Below, piece after piece: positions 35,730 to 43,395 of a DNA stretch of 64,000 nt. The stretch lies in the NCBI GenBank assembly GCA_963846915.1, contig CAWJXV010000004.1:661086-725085 (forward strand), read 5' to 3'. The notes beneath the pieces were generated by a model, which was not told the DNA's origin, did not search any database, and saw nothing but the letters and a program-made list of their open reading frames with translations. The stretch is from PALSA-612 sp963846915. Its GTDB lineage: Bacteria; Actinomycetota; Thermoleophilia; Gaiellales; Gaiellaceae. A program made the translations under genes and the position numbers. The first letter of the stretch is position 1. Each line of letters opens with the position of its first letter.

Positions 35730-36403
35730 AGGAAGTCGCGAATCGCGGCGGCGCGCTCGTGGAGGCCGCGGCGATCAGTGACTGCGAGCTGGAGGTCGAG
35801 CGGCGCGAGCATGAGATCGTGGTCGCGCCAGCGGACCGTCTCGAGGCGTGACGCGGCATCCGGCCCGTAGTCGTTCGGCGACGCGTACGTGTCGATCTCC
35901 GGGTCGACGCCCGCGACCCACTCGATCCGCGCGTGCAGGAACGCTCGTCCGAAGTAGCGTGCGATCCACGTGCCGGGACGGTTGACGCTGACCGGCTCGA
36001 TGTGGACGTGGCGGAACGCCTCCGCGGCGGCGGTCGGATCCGTGACGACGATGTCCAGGTCGTGGGGGACGACCTCGATGCCGCGCGCGGCGAGCGCCCC
36101 GGTGCCGACCAGGAACCAGTCGGCCCGCACCGTCGCGAGGCGCATCGCCATGGCGTCGAGCGCGTCCTCCCAGGGCGGGATGCGCCGCCCCGACGCCTGG
36201 TCGAGCACCTCGTCGACCGTGTGCTTGAAGTGGACGTAGGTCTCGTGCAGTCCCGGAGCGTCGGCCGGGAAGCTGCGCACGAAGCCGCCGTTCTCCTCCG
36301 TGAACGCCAGCCCGCGGAGCGCGCGGCGCAGGTCGGGCTCGTCCGTGTGCGCGACGAACAGCCCCTTCGCGCCTGCCATCCGGAGCTCTGTCGAGACGCT
36401 CAC
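35726..36403 (-). CDS. Nucleotidyltransferase-fold protein of unknown target
   Basis: This 225-residue protein starts at GTG 36403, overlapping the stop of the metallo-beta-lactamase-fold gene (GTGA). The middle of the protein has the minimal nucleotidyltransferase pattern: LVGTGALAARGIEVVPHDLDIVV (Gly-rich helix followed by D-x-D on the next strand) and ARIEWVAGVDPEIDTY with a third acidic residue. This arrangement resembles AbiEii/aminoglycoside nucleotidyltransferase-like proteins that handle NTPs. The first 70 residues (AKGLFVAHTDEPDLRR and on) are not recognised. It converges with the Gfo/Idh gene, sharing stop bases. A toxin or modification role is possible; nothing in the neighbourhood proves it. 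Confidence 0.55.
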   Translation of the reverse strand: MSVSTELRMAGAKGLFVAHTDEPDLRRALRGLAFTEENGGFVRSFPADAPGLHETYVHFKHTVDEVLDQASGRRIPPWEDALDAMAMRLATVRADWFLVGTGALAARGIEVVPHDLDIVVTDPTAAAEAFRHVHIEPVSVNRPGTWIARYFGRAFLHARIEWVAGVDPEIDTYASPNDYGPDAASRLETVRWRDHDLMLAPLDLQLAVTDRRGLHERAAAIRDFL

Positions 36404-37029
36404 GCCCGCAGCACCCGTTCGAGCGCGGCGGCGCCGTTGCCGACGACGGGCCGCCCGTGGGAGACGAGGACGTGATCGATCGGCAGCTCGAGCAGCGGCA
36501 GGAGGCTCGCGCGCAGCTCTTCCTGCCCCACGCCGTCCGGAAGCCACGAGGCGGGACAGAGCCGGAGCGACCCGCTGTCACCGCCGAGGATCACGTCTCC
36601 CGCGACCAGCGCACGATGAGCGGGGAGAAAGAGCACGACCTCGTTGCTGCGCGCGGTCGCGTGCGCAACGATGCCTCCGGGAAGCGAATCGCCGGCCCGG
36701 AACGTTCGCACTCCCGGGCCTGTGCGCCGCTCGACCGCCGCCCGAGCCCGCGAGGGCGCCCACACCCGGGCGTCGTAGCGCTCGGCGAGCTCGCGGGCGC
36801 TCCTCGCGTGCCAGAAGACGGTGATGAGGACGTGGACGGGCATGCCCAGCCTGGCCACGTCGCGGTCGAGCGCGGCCAGGAAGCGCTCGCGGTCCTCGGT
36901 CGGCACGAGCGGGTCGACGAGACAGGTCGCGTCCGCGGACTCGACGTACACGCAGCCGACGTCCTGCCGCCATTCCTCGTGGTAGCCGGTCCAGCGCCAC
37001 AGCCCGTCCTCGATGCGATCGACTTCCAT
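36400..37029 (-). CDS. Metallo-beta-lactamase-fold hydrolase-like protein lacking the HxHxDH motif
   Basis: This 209-residue protein starts at ATG 37029. The fold is recognisable from VGCVYVESADATCLVDPLVP, VHVLITVFWHARSARELAERY, the central LVAGDVILGG (motif IV Asp) and VLVSHGRPVVGNG near the end. The canonical metal-binding H-x-H-x-D-H is reduced to a single His in FWHARSA, so at least one metal site should be lost. I infer a degenerate, possibly non-metal or mono-metal member. It is co-transcribed with the nucleotidyltransferase-fold gene by a four-base overlap and diverges from the cupredoxin gene. Confidence 0.7.
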   Translation of the reverse strand: MEVDRIEDGLWRWTGYHEEWRQDVGCVYVESADATCLVDPLVPTEDRERFLAALDRDVARLGMPVHVLITVFWHARSARELAERYDARVWAPSRARAAVERRTGPGVRTFRAGDSLPGGIVAHATARSNEVVLFLPAHRALVAGDVILGGDSGSLRLCPASWLPDGVGQEELRASLLPLLELPIDHVLVSHGRPVVGNGAAALERVLRA

Positions 37030-37094
37030 CAATCCGCCCGGTCGTTCAGTTTCGTATCTTCCTTGGACACGGTTACCCAACCAAGGAGGATCTC

Positions 37095-37466
37095 GTGCGG
37101 GTACGCATCGCAGTCGTCACCGCCGTCGTGGCCCTCGGGTCCGCAGGCGCTGCGATGGCCTTGAGCTCGGCGACTCCCAAGCTGAACGGGACGGTCGGTC
37201 CGGGCTTCACGATCTCCCTGAAGGACTCGAAAGGGCACAAGGTCAAGACGCTCAAGGCCGGGTCGTACAAGTTCGCGATCAACGACAAGGGTGACATCCA
37301 CGACTTCAGCCTGGCGCAGAAGACGGGTGGGAAGTTCCACAAGGAGCTGACCGGCGTCTCCTTCACAGGCAAGAAGACCGTCACCGTCAAGCTCGCGAAG
37401 GGGAAGTGGCAGTTCTACTGCTCCGTGCACTCGGACTCGATGTTCGGGAACTTCACGGTCAATTAG
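37095..37466 (+). CDS. Secreted cupredoxin-like (plastocyanin/azurin-type) protein
   Basis: This 123-residue protein starts at GTG 37095 behind an exact AAGGAGGATCT ribosome site. Residues 1 to about 23 are a signal peptide (VRIAVVTAVVALGSAGAAMA). The mature domain of about 100 residues is a beta-sandwich with the type 1 copper ligands: His in GDIHDFSL, then Cys-x3-His-x4-Met in YCSVHSDSMFG, the standard C-terminal loop of plastocyanin-like proteins. It should bind one copper and transfer electrons outside the cell. It is monocistronic: a divergent promoter lies upstream and a 9-base-pair hairpin follows the stop. Confidence 0.88.
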   Translation: MRVRIAVVTAVVALGSAGAAMALSSATPKLNGTVGPGFTISLKDSKGHKVKTLKAGSYKFAINDKGDIHDFSLAQKTGGKFHKELTGVSFTGKKTVTVKLAKGKWQFYCSVHSDSMFGNFTVN

Positions 37467-37489
37467 TCAAGGTCGATTAGTGCGGCACC

Positions 37490-37520
37490 GGGCGGGCGGC
37501 GGCCTCGACGGCGCCCGCCC
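37490..37520 (+). terminator. Probable terminator hairpin after cupredoxin gene
   Basis: A 9-base-pair perfect stem (GGGCGGGCG/CGCCCGCCC) with a 13-base loop lies 24 bases after the cupredoxin stop. There is no T tract, which is common in high-GC actinobacteria. It marks the end of the cupredoxin transcript. Confidence 0.55.
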
Positions 37521-37813
37521 GCCACTCGCTCACGAGGCCGGCGTCAGGCACCCGGGAGGGGCTCGCCGTCCCGACGTGGGAGACATACGACCTGCTCTCG
37601 CACCATGATGGCTTCTGATCGCCGCGACATCCCTCGATGCAGGGAGTTTCGGGGTCGTCGAACACGCCTCCCGATCCGATGATCAAGGAATGCTGACCTA
37701 TCAATTGATCGCGGCGGCAACGGCCGGGCTGGTCTTCTGTTGGCTGATTGCGACGAACTGGAACTCGTAGACGTGGCGGCGGCCCCGCATCTGCGGCCCC
37801 GTCCACGAGCCGG
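37521..37813. other. Gap of about 290 bases with at most one tiny open frame
   Basis: I see no RNA gene or repeat here. The only notable item is a possible 26-codon frame at 37,690-37,770 on the plus strand. It starts at ATG after AAGG and encodes a hydrophobic peptide (LTYQLIAAATAGLVFCWLIA). It could be a small membrane peptide, but one short frame in high-GC DNA is weak evidence. A 128-codon minus-strand frame across the region has no protein-like character. Confidence 0.3.
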
Positions 37814-38188
37814 CTAGGCCAGCTCGAGCTCTTCCACGCGACCGTCCTGGATCCGCCAGGCACGGAGCTCGCCGGTCGGGCGCGACAGGATCAGGTACGG
37901 CTTGCCCTCCCAGAGGCCGATGTTCTCGACGTCGGTGCGGGAGGGCTCTGCCTTGTCGGTGGGGTGCGAGTGGAAGACGGCTAGCTCGTAGCCCTCGTCC
38001 TCGAGGAAGAAGTCCGTGGGGTCGTGCGGCTTCAGCTCGAAGCGGTACGGGCTGGCAGCGGTGTTCTCGGCCGGGAGGAAGCGCTCGGCCACGTCGTCCC
38101 GGATCGCGATCAGCCCGCAGGCTTCGTTCGGAGCCTCCGCGGCCGCGTGCGCCTCGAGCGCCCGGCGCACCGCGGCGGGGACTACCAC
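37814..38188 (-). CDS. mec: JAMM/MPN+ metalloprotease, Mec-like (CysO-peptide hydrolase)
   Basis: This 124-residue protein starts at GTG 38188, overlapping the end of the upstream carrier-synthase gene by seven bases. The full JAMM zinc motif is present: upstream Glu22 (PNEACG), then HSHP-x6-S-x2-D (HSHPTDKAEPSRTD). In mycobacteria the homologous Mec removes cysteine from the C-terminal Gly-Gly of the sulfur carrier CysO. Here the neighbour is a CysO-CysM fusion with an internal Gly-Gly, so this protease may have two jobs: releasing the carrier from the synthase, and later freeing cysteine. The second role follows the known family; the first is inference. Confidence 0.9.
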   Translation of the reverse strand: MVVPAAVRRALEAHAAAEAPNEACGLIAIRDDVAERFLPAENTAASPYRFELKPHDPTDFFLEDEGYELAVFHSHPTDKAEPSRTDVENIGLWEGKPYLILSRPTGELRAWRIQDGRVEELELA

Positions 38189-39387
38189 CAGTGGCCGCTC
38201 TCCATCGAGGCGCCCGGGTCGGGAGCGTCCCAGAAGTCCGCGGAGAGGTACTTCCAGCCCGCGTCGGCGAGGATGCAGACGATCACGGCGCCCTCGTCCG
38301 CCTCCTCGGCGAGCCGGCGGGCGACGTGCACGACGGCCCCGGCCGAGACGCCGGCGAAGATGCCTTCGCGCTCGAGCAGCGCGCGGAGGCCCGCGACCGA
38401 CTCGGCGTTCGACACCAGCAGCTTCCGGTCGAGCTTGGAGACGTCGAGGATCGGCGGGACGTAGCCGTCCTCGAGCGAGCGGAGGCCCATCACGGGGTCG
38501 CCCGGCAGCGGCTCGGCGGCGGCGACGACGACGTCGGGGAAGCTCTCGCGCAACCGCTCGCCGGTGCCCATGAGCGTGCCGCCCGTGCCGAGGCCGGCGA
38601 CGAGGACGTCGACGCGATCGAGCGCCTCGGCGATCTCGGTGCCGGTCCCCTCGTAGTGGGCGCGGGGGTTGAACTCGTTCGCGTACTGGAACGGCATGTA
38701 GTAGCGCGGCTCGCTCGCGGCCAGCTCGAGCGCGAGGCGCACGGCGCCGTTCGAGCCCTCGGCGGCGGGCGAATCGATGATCTCGGCGCCGTAGATGCGC
38801 AGCAGCCGCTTGCGCTCCTCGGTCGCGTTCTCCGGCATCACGCAGGTGAGCCTGTAGCCCTTGAGCCGGGCGATGAACGCGAGCGAGATGCCGGTGTTAC
38901 CGCTCGTCGGCTCGAGCAGCTCTCGGCCGGGCTGGAGCTCGCCGGAGGCCTCGGCGGCCTCGATCATCGCCTTCGCGACGCGGTCCTTGATCGAACCGGT
39001 CGGGTTCTGGCCCTCGAGCTTCGCGTAGATCGAGACGCCCGGCGGCGAGAGGCGGGCGAGCTCGACGAGCGGCGTGTGGCCGACCAGCTCGAGGAGCGAC
39101 GGCGCGAGGTCGACGCGCTGGCCGCCGGCCATCGCCGGCAGCAGGATCACGGTCGAGCCGTCGGCGACCTCGGTCTCGAGCCCGTCGAGGGTGCGCACGT
39201 CCTCGCCCTCGACGTAGACGTTGACGAAGGGTGCGAGCTCGCCTCCGTCGAACACCTGGCCGCGCAGGGTGGGGAAGCGCTCGCCGAGGTCGTCGAGCAG
39301 GTCGCGGACCGTGTCGCCGGTCGCCTCGACCTCGCGCGCGCCGCCGGTCGCGGTGCGCAGCGTGGGGGGGATGCGGACAGTCGGCAT
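38182..39387 (-). CDS. In-frame fusion of CysO-like sulfur carrier and CysM-type cysteine synthase
   Basis: This is a 401-residue open frame from ATG 39387 to TAG 38182. Residues 1-89 are a ThiS/MoaD/CysO ubiquitin-like carrier (VRIPPTLRTATGG, DLLDDLGERFPTLR, FVNVYVEGEDVRTLDGL, STVILLPAMAGG) ending in the expected Gly88-Gly89. With no stop, residues 95-401 continue as a PLP-dependent cysteine synthase: LLELVGHTPLVELARL, Schiff-base Lys134 in TGSIKDR, EPTSGNTGISL, GLGTGGTLMG. In Mycobacterium the two are separate proteins. An internal ATG (MAGG) lies only two codons before the Gly-Gly. No frameshift signal is seen at the joint. A carrier needs a free C-terminal Gly, so cleavage after Gly89 is predicted. 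Confidence 0.85.
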   Translation of the reverse strand: MPTVRIPPTLRTATGGAREVEATGDTVRDLLDDLGERFPTLRGQVFDGGELAPFVNVYVEGEDVRTLDGLETEVADGSTVILLPAMAGGQRVDLAPSLLELVGHTPLVELARLSPPGVSIYAKLEGQNPTGSIKDRVAKAMIEAAEASGELQPGRELLEPTSGNTGISLAFIARLKGYRLTCVMPENATEERKRLLRIYGAEIIDSPAAEGSNGAVRLALELAASEPRYYMPFQYANEFNPRAHYEGTGTEIAEALDRVDVLVAGLGTGGTLMGTGERLRESFPDVVVAAAEPLPGDPVMGLRSLEDGYVPPILDVSKLDRKLLVSNAESVAGLRALLEREGIFAGVSAGAVVHVARRLAEEADEGAVIVCILADAGWKYLSADFWDAPDPGASMESGHWW

Positions 39388-40565
39388 CAGTGGACCTCCG
39401 CCGGGCGCCCCTGGCAGAACTCGACGTAGTCGATGTACTCGGTGATCGTCGGCGACTCGCCGCAAACGGGGCAGGACGGGTCGCGCCGCAGCTTGACCTC
39501 GGTGAACGAGGGCGCGAGCGCATCGAAGAGGAGCAGCCGGCCGATCAGAGAGTCGCCGATCCCGAGGGCGAGCTTGATCGCCTCGTTGGCCTGCAGCGAG
39601 CCGACGATGCCGGGCAGCACGCCGAGCACGCCGCCCTCGGCGCAGCTCGGAGCGAGCTCCGGCGGCGGCGGCTGGGGGAACAGGCAGCGATAGCAAGGGC
39701 CCTCGAACGGCTTGAAGACGGTGACCTGGCCCTCGAAGCGGAAGATCGAGCCGTGCACGATCGGGATGCGGTGCCAGACGGACGCGTCGTTGAGGAGATA
39801 GCGCGTCGGGAAGTTGTCGGCGCCGTCGACGATCACGTCCCAGCCCTCGCCGAGGATGCGGTCGACGTTCTCCGACGTCAGCCGCTCCTTGAAGAGGCGT
39901 ACCTGCACGTCGGGGTTGAGCGCCTCGATCGTCTGCTTCGCCGACTCGGCCTTCGACTCTCCGAGCCGCTCGGTCGAGTGGACGATCTGGCGCTGCAGGT
40001 TGGTCGCGTCGACGACGTCGTCGTCCACGATGCCGAGCGTCCCGACGCCGGCCGCGGCCAGATAGAGCGAGGCGGGGGAGCCGAGGCCGCCCGCGCCGAT
40101 CAGCAGCATGCGCGAGTCGAGGAGCTTGATCTGGCCCTCCTCGCCGACCTCGGGGATCAGCAGGTGCCGGCTGTAGCGCTGGCGCTTGTCGGTGTCGAGC
40201 GTCCGTGGCAGCACGGTCGGGAAGCCGTTCCGCTTCCAGTCCGTGTAGCCGCCCGCAAGGGAGTAGACCGTCTCGTAGCCCATCTCGCCCAGCGTCTTCG
40301 CTGCGAAGGCGGAACGCGAGCCGCCGGCGCAATAGACGACGACCGGTCGGTCGTGGTCGGGAAGCGCCTGCTCGGCCTGCGACTCGAGGAAACCGCGCGG
40401 GATGTGGACGGCGCCCGGGATATGACCCTCCTGCCACTCGTGGAGTTCGCGTACGTCGAGCAGGATCGGCGCATCGTCGCTCTCGAGCAGACCGGCCGCC
40501 GCAGGCGCGTCCACTTCGTCGATCTCGGACTTGACCTGCTGCAGGAGGTCGCGGTAGCCGGGCAT
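39387..40565 (-). CDS. moeZ: Rhodanese-ThiF/MoeB fusion: sulfur-carrier adenylyltransferase/sulfurtransferase (MoeZ-like)
   Basis: This 392-residue protein starts at ATG 40565; a TTG three codons earlier is also in frame. The N-terminal rhodanese domain (about residues 15-110) has the active-site loop VVYCAGGSRSA with the sulfur-carrying Cys. The C-terminal ThiF/MoeB domain has the ATP motif IGAGGLGSPASLYLAAAG, NLQRQIVHSTERLG, DGADNFPTRYLLND, the catalytic Cys region SCAEGGVLG and zinc Cys pairs CYRC and CPVCG. The usual MoeZ order is ThiF first and rhodanese last; here it is reversed. It should adenylate and thiolate the carrier encoded next. The stop and the carrier start overlap as TGATG. 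Confidence 0.9.
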   Translation of the reverse strand: MPGYRDLLQQVKSEIDEVDAPAAAGLLESDDAPILLDVRELHEWQEGHIPGAVHIPRGFLESQAEQALPDHDRPVVVYCAGGSRSAFAAKTLGEMGYETVYSLAGGYTDWKRNGFPTVLPRTLDTDKRQRYSRHLLIPEVGEEGQIKLLDSRMLLIGAGGLGSPASLYLAAAGVGTLGIVDDDVVDATNLQRQIVHSTERLGESKAESAKQTIEALNPDVQVRLFKERLTSENVDRILGEGWDVIVDGADNFPTRYLLNDASVWHRIPIVHGSIFRFEGQVTVFKPFEGPCYRCLFPQPPPPELAPSCAEGGVLGVLPGIVGSLQANEAIKLALGIGDSLIGRLLLFDALAPSFTEVKLRRDPSCPVCGESPTITEYIDYVEFCQGRPAEVH

Positions 40566-40685
40566 TGGTTTCAAAAGTATAGCTTCACGGTTTACTTGGA
40601 AAAGTCTCGGCTCTTTGCCGCGGTTTGGAGGTCGTGCGACACCTGAACGTGCGGGCGTCCGCCGGGATTCCCGTATCGTCGGCTC

Positions 40686-41648
40686 GTGTCGCCCAGGACG
40701 CGGAACTGGCTGGTCGTCGGGGCGATCGCGCTCGTCGCGGCCGGAGCTACCGTCGGCGCGACGCTCCTGACACGCACCGGCTCGGTCGGCTCGACGCCGG
40801 CGGCCCTGCCGACGCAGAAGGGTGCTCCCGAGCTCGATCTCGACCTCGGCGTGCGGATCGACCCCGAGGCCGTCGCGCTACGCCGGGCGCTCGGCCTCTA
40901 CGACGCCGGACGGCTCGATGCGGCCGGCAAGACGTTCGCCCGCTATCGATCGCTCGAGGCGCGCGTCGGTGCCGCGCTGTCCGCGTGGCCGAACGGCTTC
41001 GATCGGATCGCCGAGCTCGAGCGGCTGCATCCGCGGAGCTCGCTCGCGCAACTCGAGCTCGGGCTCGCGTTCTTCTGGCAGGGGCGGTTGCCGCAGGCGC
41101 AGAAGGCGTGGCGGGTCGCGCTGCGGGCCCAGCCGGATACGTACTACGCGATTCGCGCCGACGACCTGCTCCACCCGCGGGACGCCCCCGGTCTGCCGCC
41201 CTTCTCGCCGTCGTTCTCCCTGCCCCCGCAGATCGCGCAGGAGTCCGCGCCGAAGCAGCTCGCGTACCTGGCCGCGCACGCGCGGCAGGGCAACGCGCAC
41301 GACAAGCTCCTGTACGGCGTCGGGCTTCAGGCTCTGCACAGGCCGATCTCCGCGCGGCGTCAGTTCGCCGCCGCCGCCCGCCTCGCGCCGCACGACCCGG
41401 ACGCGCAGGTCGCGGCTGCCGTCGGTCTCTTCGACAAGAGCAACCCGTCGGCCGCGTTCTCGAAGCTCGGGCCGCTCGTCCGTACATTTCCGAAAGCGGT
41501 CACGGTGCGCTTCCACCTCGGGCTGATGCTGCTCTGGATCGGCCAGCTGAAGGCGGCTCGCGCGCAACTCGACCGCGTCGTCGCCGCCGGTCCCTCACCG
41601 TTCGTCGCCGACGCGAAGCTGCTGCTCTCGAAGCTCGGCGGGAAGTAG
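40686..41648 (+). CDS. Membrane-anchored TPR-like repeat protein
   Basis: This 320-residue protein starts at GTG 40686. An N-terminal membrane anchor or uncleaved signal (WLVVGAIALVAAGATVGATLL, about residues 8-28) is followed by an extracytoplasmic helical domain. Tetratricopeptide-like units can be seen at GLYDAGRLDAAGKTFARY, LGLAFFWQGRLPQAQKAWRVAL, GVGLQALHRPISARRQFAAAARLAP and LGLMLLWIGQLKAARAQLDRVVAAGP. Such proteins act as scaffolds. It diverges from the MoeZ-like operon and is followed 9 bases later by the M20 peptidase gene, suggesting one transcript. No enzymatic motif is present. Confidence 0.7.
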   Translation: MSPRTRNWLVVGAIALVAAGATVGATLLTRTGSVGSTPAALPTQKGAPELDLDLGVRIDPEAVALRRALGLYDAGRLDAAGKTFARYRSLEARVGAALSAWPNGFDRIAELERLHPRSSLAQLELGLAFFWQGRLPQAQKAWRVALRAQPDTYYAIRADDLLHPRDAPGLPPFSPSFSLPPQIAQESAPKQLAYLAAHARQGNAHDKLLYGVGLQALHRPISARRQFAAAARLAPHDPDAQVAAAVGLFDKSNPSAAFSKLGPLVRTFPKAVTVRFHLGLMLLWIGQLKAARAQLDRVVAAGPSPFVADAKLLLSKLGGK

Positions 41649-41657
41649 GCTGCGCCG

Positions 41658-42989
41658 GTGTCCGAGACACAGGCACTGCTGGACGAGCTCGCCGGGCTGA
41701 TCGCGATCCCGAGCATGAGCGCCGATCCGGCCCACGCCGGAGACGTGCGGCAGGCGGCTGACTGGGTGGCCGACTTCATCCGCCGCGCGGGCGGCGAGGC
41801 GAAGGTCGCGGACTGGGAGGGGAGCCCGATCGTCGACGGCGAGCTCCGCGCGTCGAGTGGGGCAGAGTCGGCGCCGACCGTCCTCGCCTACGGGCACTTC
41901 GACGTTCAGCCCCCCGACCCGCTCGACGAATGGGAGAGCGATCCGTTCGCGCTCCATGTCCGCGACGGGTGGGTCTACGGGCGCGGGGTGGCCGATGACA
42001 AAGGCCAGCTCTACCTCCTGCTCAAGGCGGCCGCCGGGCTCGCCGCCGAGGGTGCGCTGCCGGTCAACGTGCGCTTCGCCTGCGACGGGGAGGAGGAGGT
42101 CGGCGGCCACGCGATCATCGACTACCTCGCCGCAGACGGGCGCGATGCCGCCGCCTGCGTGATCTTCGACGCGGACATGCCGGAGCGGGACGTGCCGGCG
42201 TTCTACATCGCGACGCGTGGGATCGTCTACATGCACGTCCGTGTCCGGACTGCCGACCGCGACCTGCACTCGGGCATGTACGGCGGCGCCGCGCTGAACG
42301 CGATGCACGCGTTGACGCAGGCGCTGTCGGGCGCCCAGCCGCGTGACGGGCGGCTGCCCGAGCCGCTGCGGGCAGGGGTTGCCCCGCCGACGCAGGAGGA
42401 GCTCGACGGGTGGCGCACGCTCGCCGCCGGCGCCGACGTGCTCGCGGACCAGGGCGCTCGGCCGAGCGATCCCGCCGCAGCCGACGAGTTCTACGTGCGT
42501 ACGTGGGCGGAGCCGTCGATCGACGTCAACGGTCTTGCCGGCGGCTCGCCGATGCTCCAGAAGACGGTGATCCCGGCCCTCGGCGAGGCGAACGTGTCGA
42601 TCCGCCTCGCGCCCGGCCAGGACCCGGACGAGATCTTCGCCGCCGTGGAGCGCCTGATCGGGGAGGCGGCACCGGCCGGAGCGCACGTCGAGGTCGAGCG
42701 CTGGGCGTCGAGCCGTCCGGGTCTCGTCGATCCCGGCTCGGCGGCGATTCGCCTCGCGCAGGACGCGTTCGAGCGCGCGCTCGGCCGGCGGCCGATCCTG
42801 ATCCGCTCCGGCGGCTCGCTCCCGATCGTCCCGGCCATGGGCGACCGGGGCATCCCCGCGATCATCACCGGCTTCGCGCTCCCGGAGAGCAACGTGCACT
42901 CGCCGAACGAGCGGCTACTCCTCGACTACGTGCCGCTCGGGGTCGCGACCGCGCGGGAGCTGTTCGTCGGCTTCGCGGCGCTCCGCTAG
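41658..42989 (+). CDS. M20-family metallopeptidase (dipeptidase)
   Basis: This 443-residue protein starts at GTG 41658. The M20 zinc ligands are visible: His-x-Asp in YGHFDVQPPDP, the bridging Asp in GRGVADDKGQLY, the catalytic Glu pair in FACDGEEEVGG, Asp in IFDADMP, and His near the end in NVHSPNE. An inserted dimerisation domain at about 185-330 begins with RDLHSGMYGG, which is typical of the CNDP/DapE-like dipeptidases (M20A/F). It should cleave dipeptides or N-acyl amino acids in the cytoplasm. It converges with the HxlR gene with overlapping stops. Confidence 0.9.
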   Translation: MSETQALLDELAGLIAIPSMSADPAHAGDVRQAADWVADFIRRAGGEAKVADWEGSPIVDGELRASSGAESAPTVLAYGHFDVQPPDPLDEWESDPFALHVRDGWVYGRGVADDKGQLYLLLKAAAGLAAEGALPVNVRFACDGEEEVGGHAIIDYLAADGRDAAACVIFDADMPERDVPAFYIATRGIVYMHVRVRTADRDLHSGMYGGAALNAMHALTQALSGAQPRDGRLPEPLRAGVAPPTQEELDGWRTLAAGADVLADQGARPSDPAAADEFYVRTWAEPSIDVNGLAGGSPMLQKTVIPALGEANVSIRLAPGQDPDEIFAAVERLIGEAAPAGAHVEVERWASSRPGLVDPGSAAIRLAQDAFERALGRRPILIRSGGSLPIVPAMGDRGIPAIITGFALPESNVHSPNERLLLDYVPLGVATARELFVGFAALR

Positions 42990-43348
42990 CGGGCGCGGGC
43001 GAGGTCGTGCGAGTGGTCGTGCTCGGGCACGAGCCAGGCGTGGCCGAAGTCGCTCATCGCCTTGATGATCGGCAGGAGCGATGCTCCCTTGTCGGTGAGC
43101 TCGTACTCCACGCGCGGCGGCGTCTCGCTGTAGCTGCGGCGGAGCACGAGCCCCTCCTGCTCGAGCAGCCGCAGCCGCTCGGAGAGCGTGCGCGGGCTGA
43201 TGCCGGAGCACGAGTACTCGAGCTCGGAGAAGCGGCGGGGGCCTTCGGAAAGATCGTGGACGAGCAGGGCCGTCCACTTCGCTCCGATGATCTCTGCACA
43301 GCAGGCGACGGCGCATGTCTCGTCATGCACGTCCTTCATGGTGCGCAT
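42986..43348 (-). CDS. HxlR-family transcriptional regulator
   Basis: This 120-residue winged-helix protein is read from ATG 43348 (GTG 43,354 is also possible). It has the HxlR pattern: an early Cys pair in ETCAVACCAEIIGAKWTALLVHDLSEGPRRFSEL, the recognition helix ISPRTLSERLRLLEQEGLVLRRSY, and the wing TPPRVEYELTDKGASLLPI. The Cys residues near the N-terminus are the usual thiol or aldehyde sensors of this family (as in HypR/YodB), so redox or electrophile sensing is possible. It diverges from the CpsB-like gene across only about 47 bases and may control it or itself. Confidence 0.9.
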   Translation of the reverse strand: MRTMKDVHDETCAVACCAEIIGAKWTALLVHDLSEGPRRFSELEYSCSGISPRTLSERLRLLEQEGLVLRRSYSETPPRVEYELTDKGASLLPIIKAMSDFGHAWLVPEHDHSHDLARAR

Positions 43349-43395
43349 CGCCACGCTCTCAGTGTACTCGGTACGGTTGGACGGGACGTGGCGCC

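Noticed and set aside
37477..37863. 128-codon minus-strand frame in the gap after the cupredoxin gene
   Set aside because: No ribosome site or domain-like pattern; it overlaps the terminator hairpin and the start of the region with the JAMM gene.
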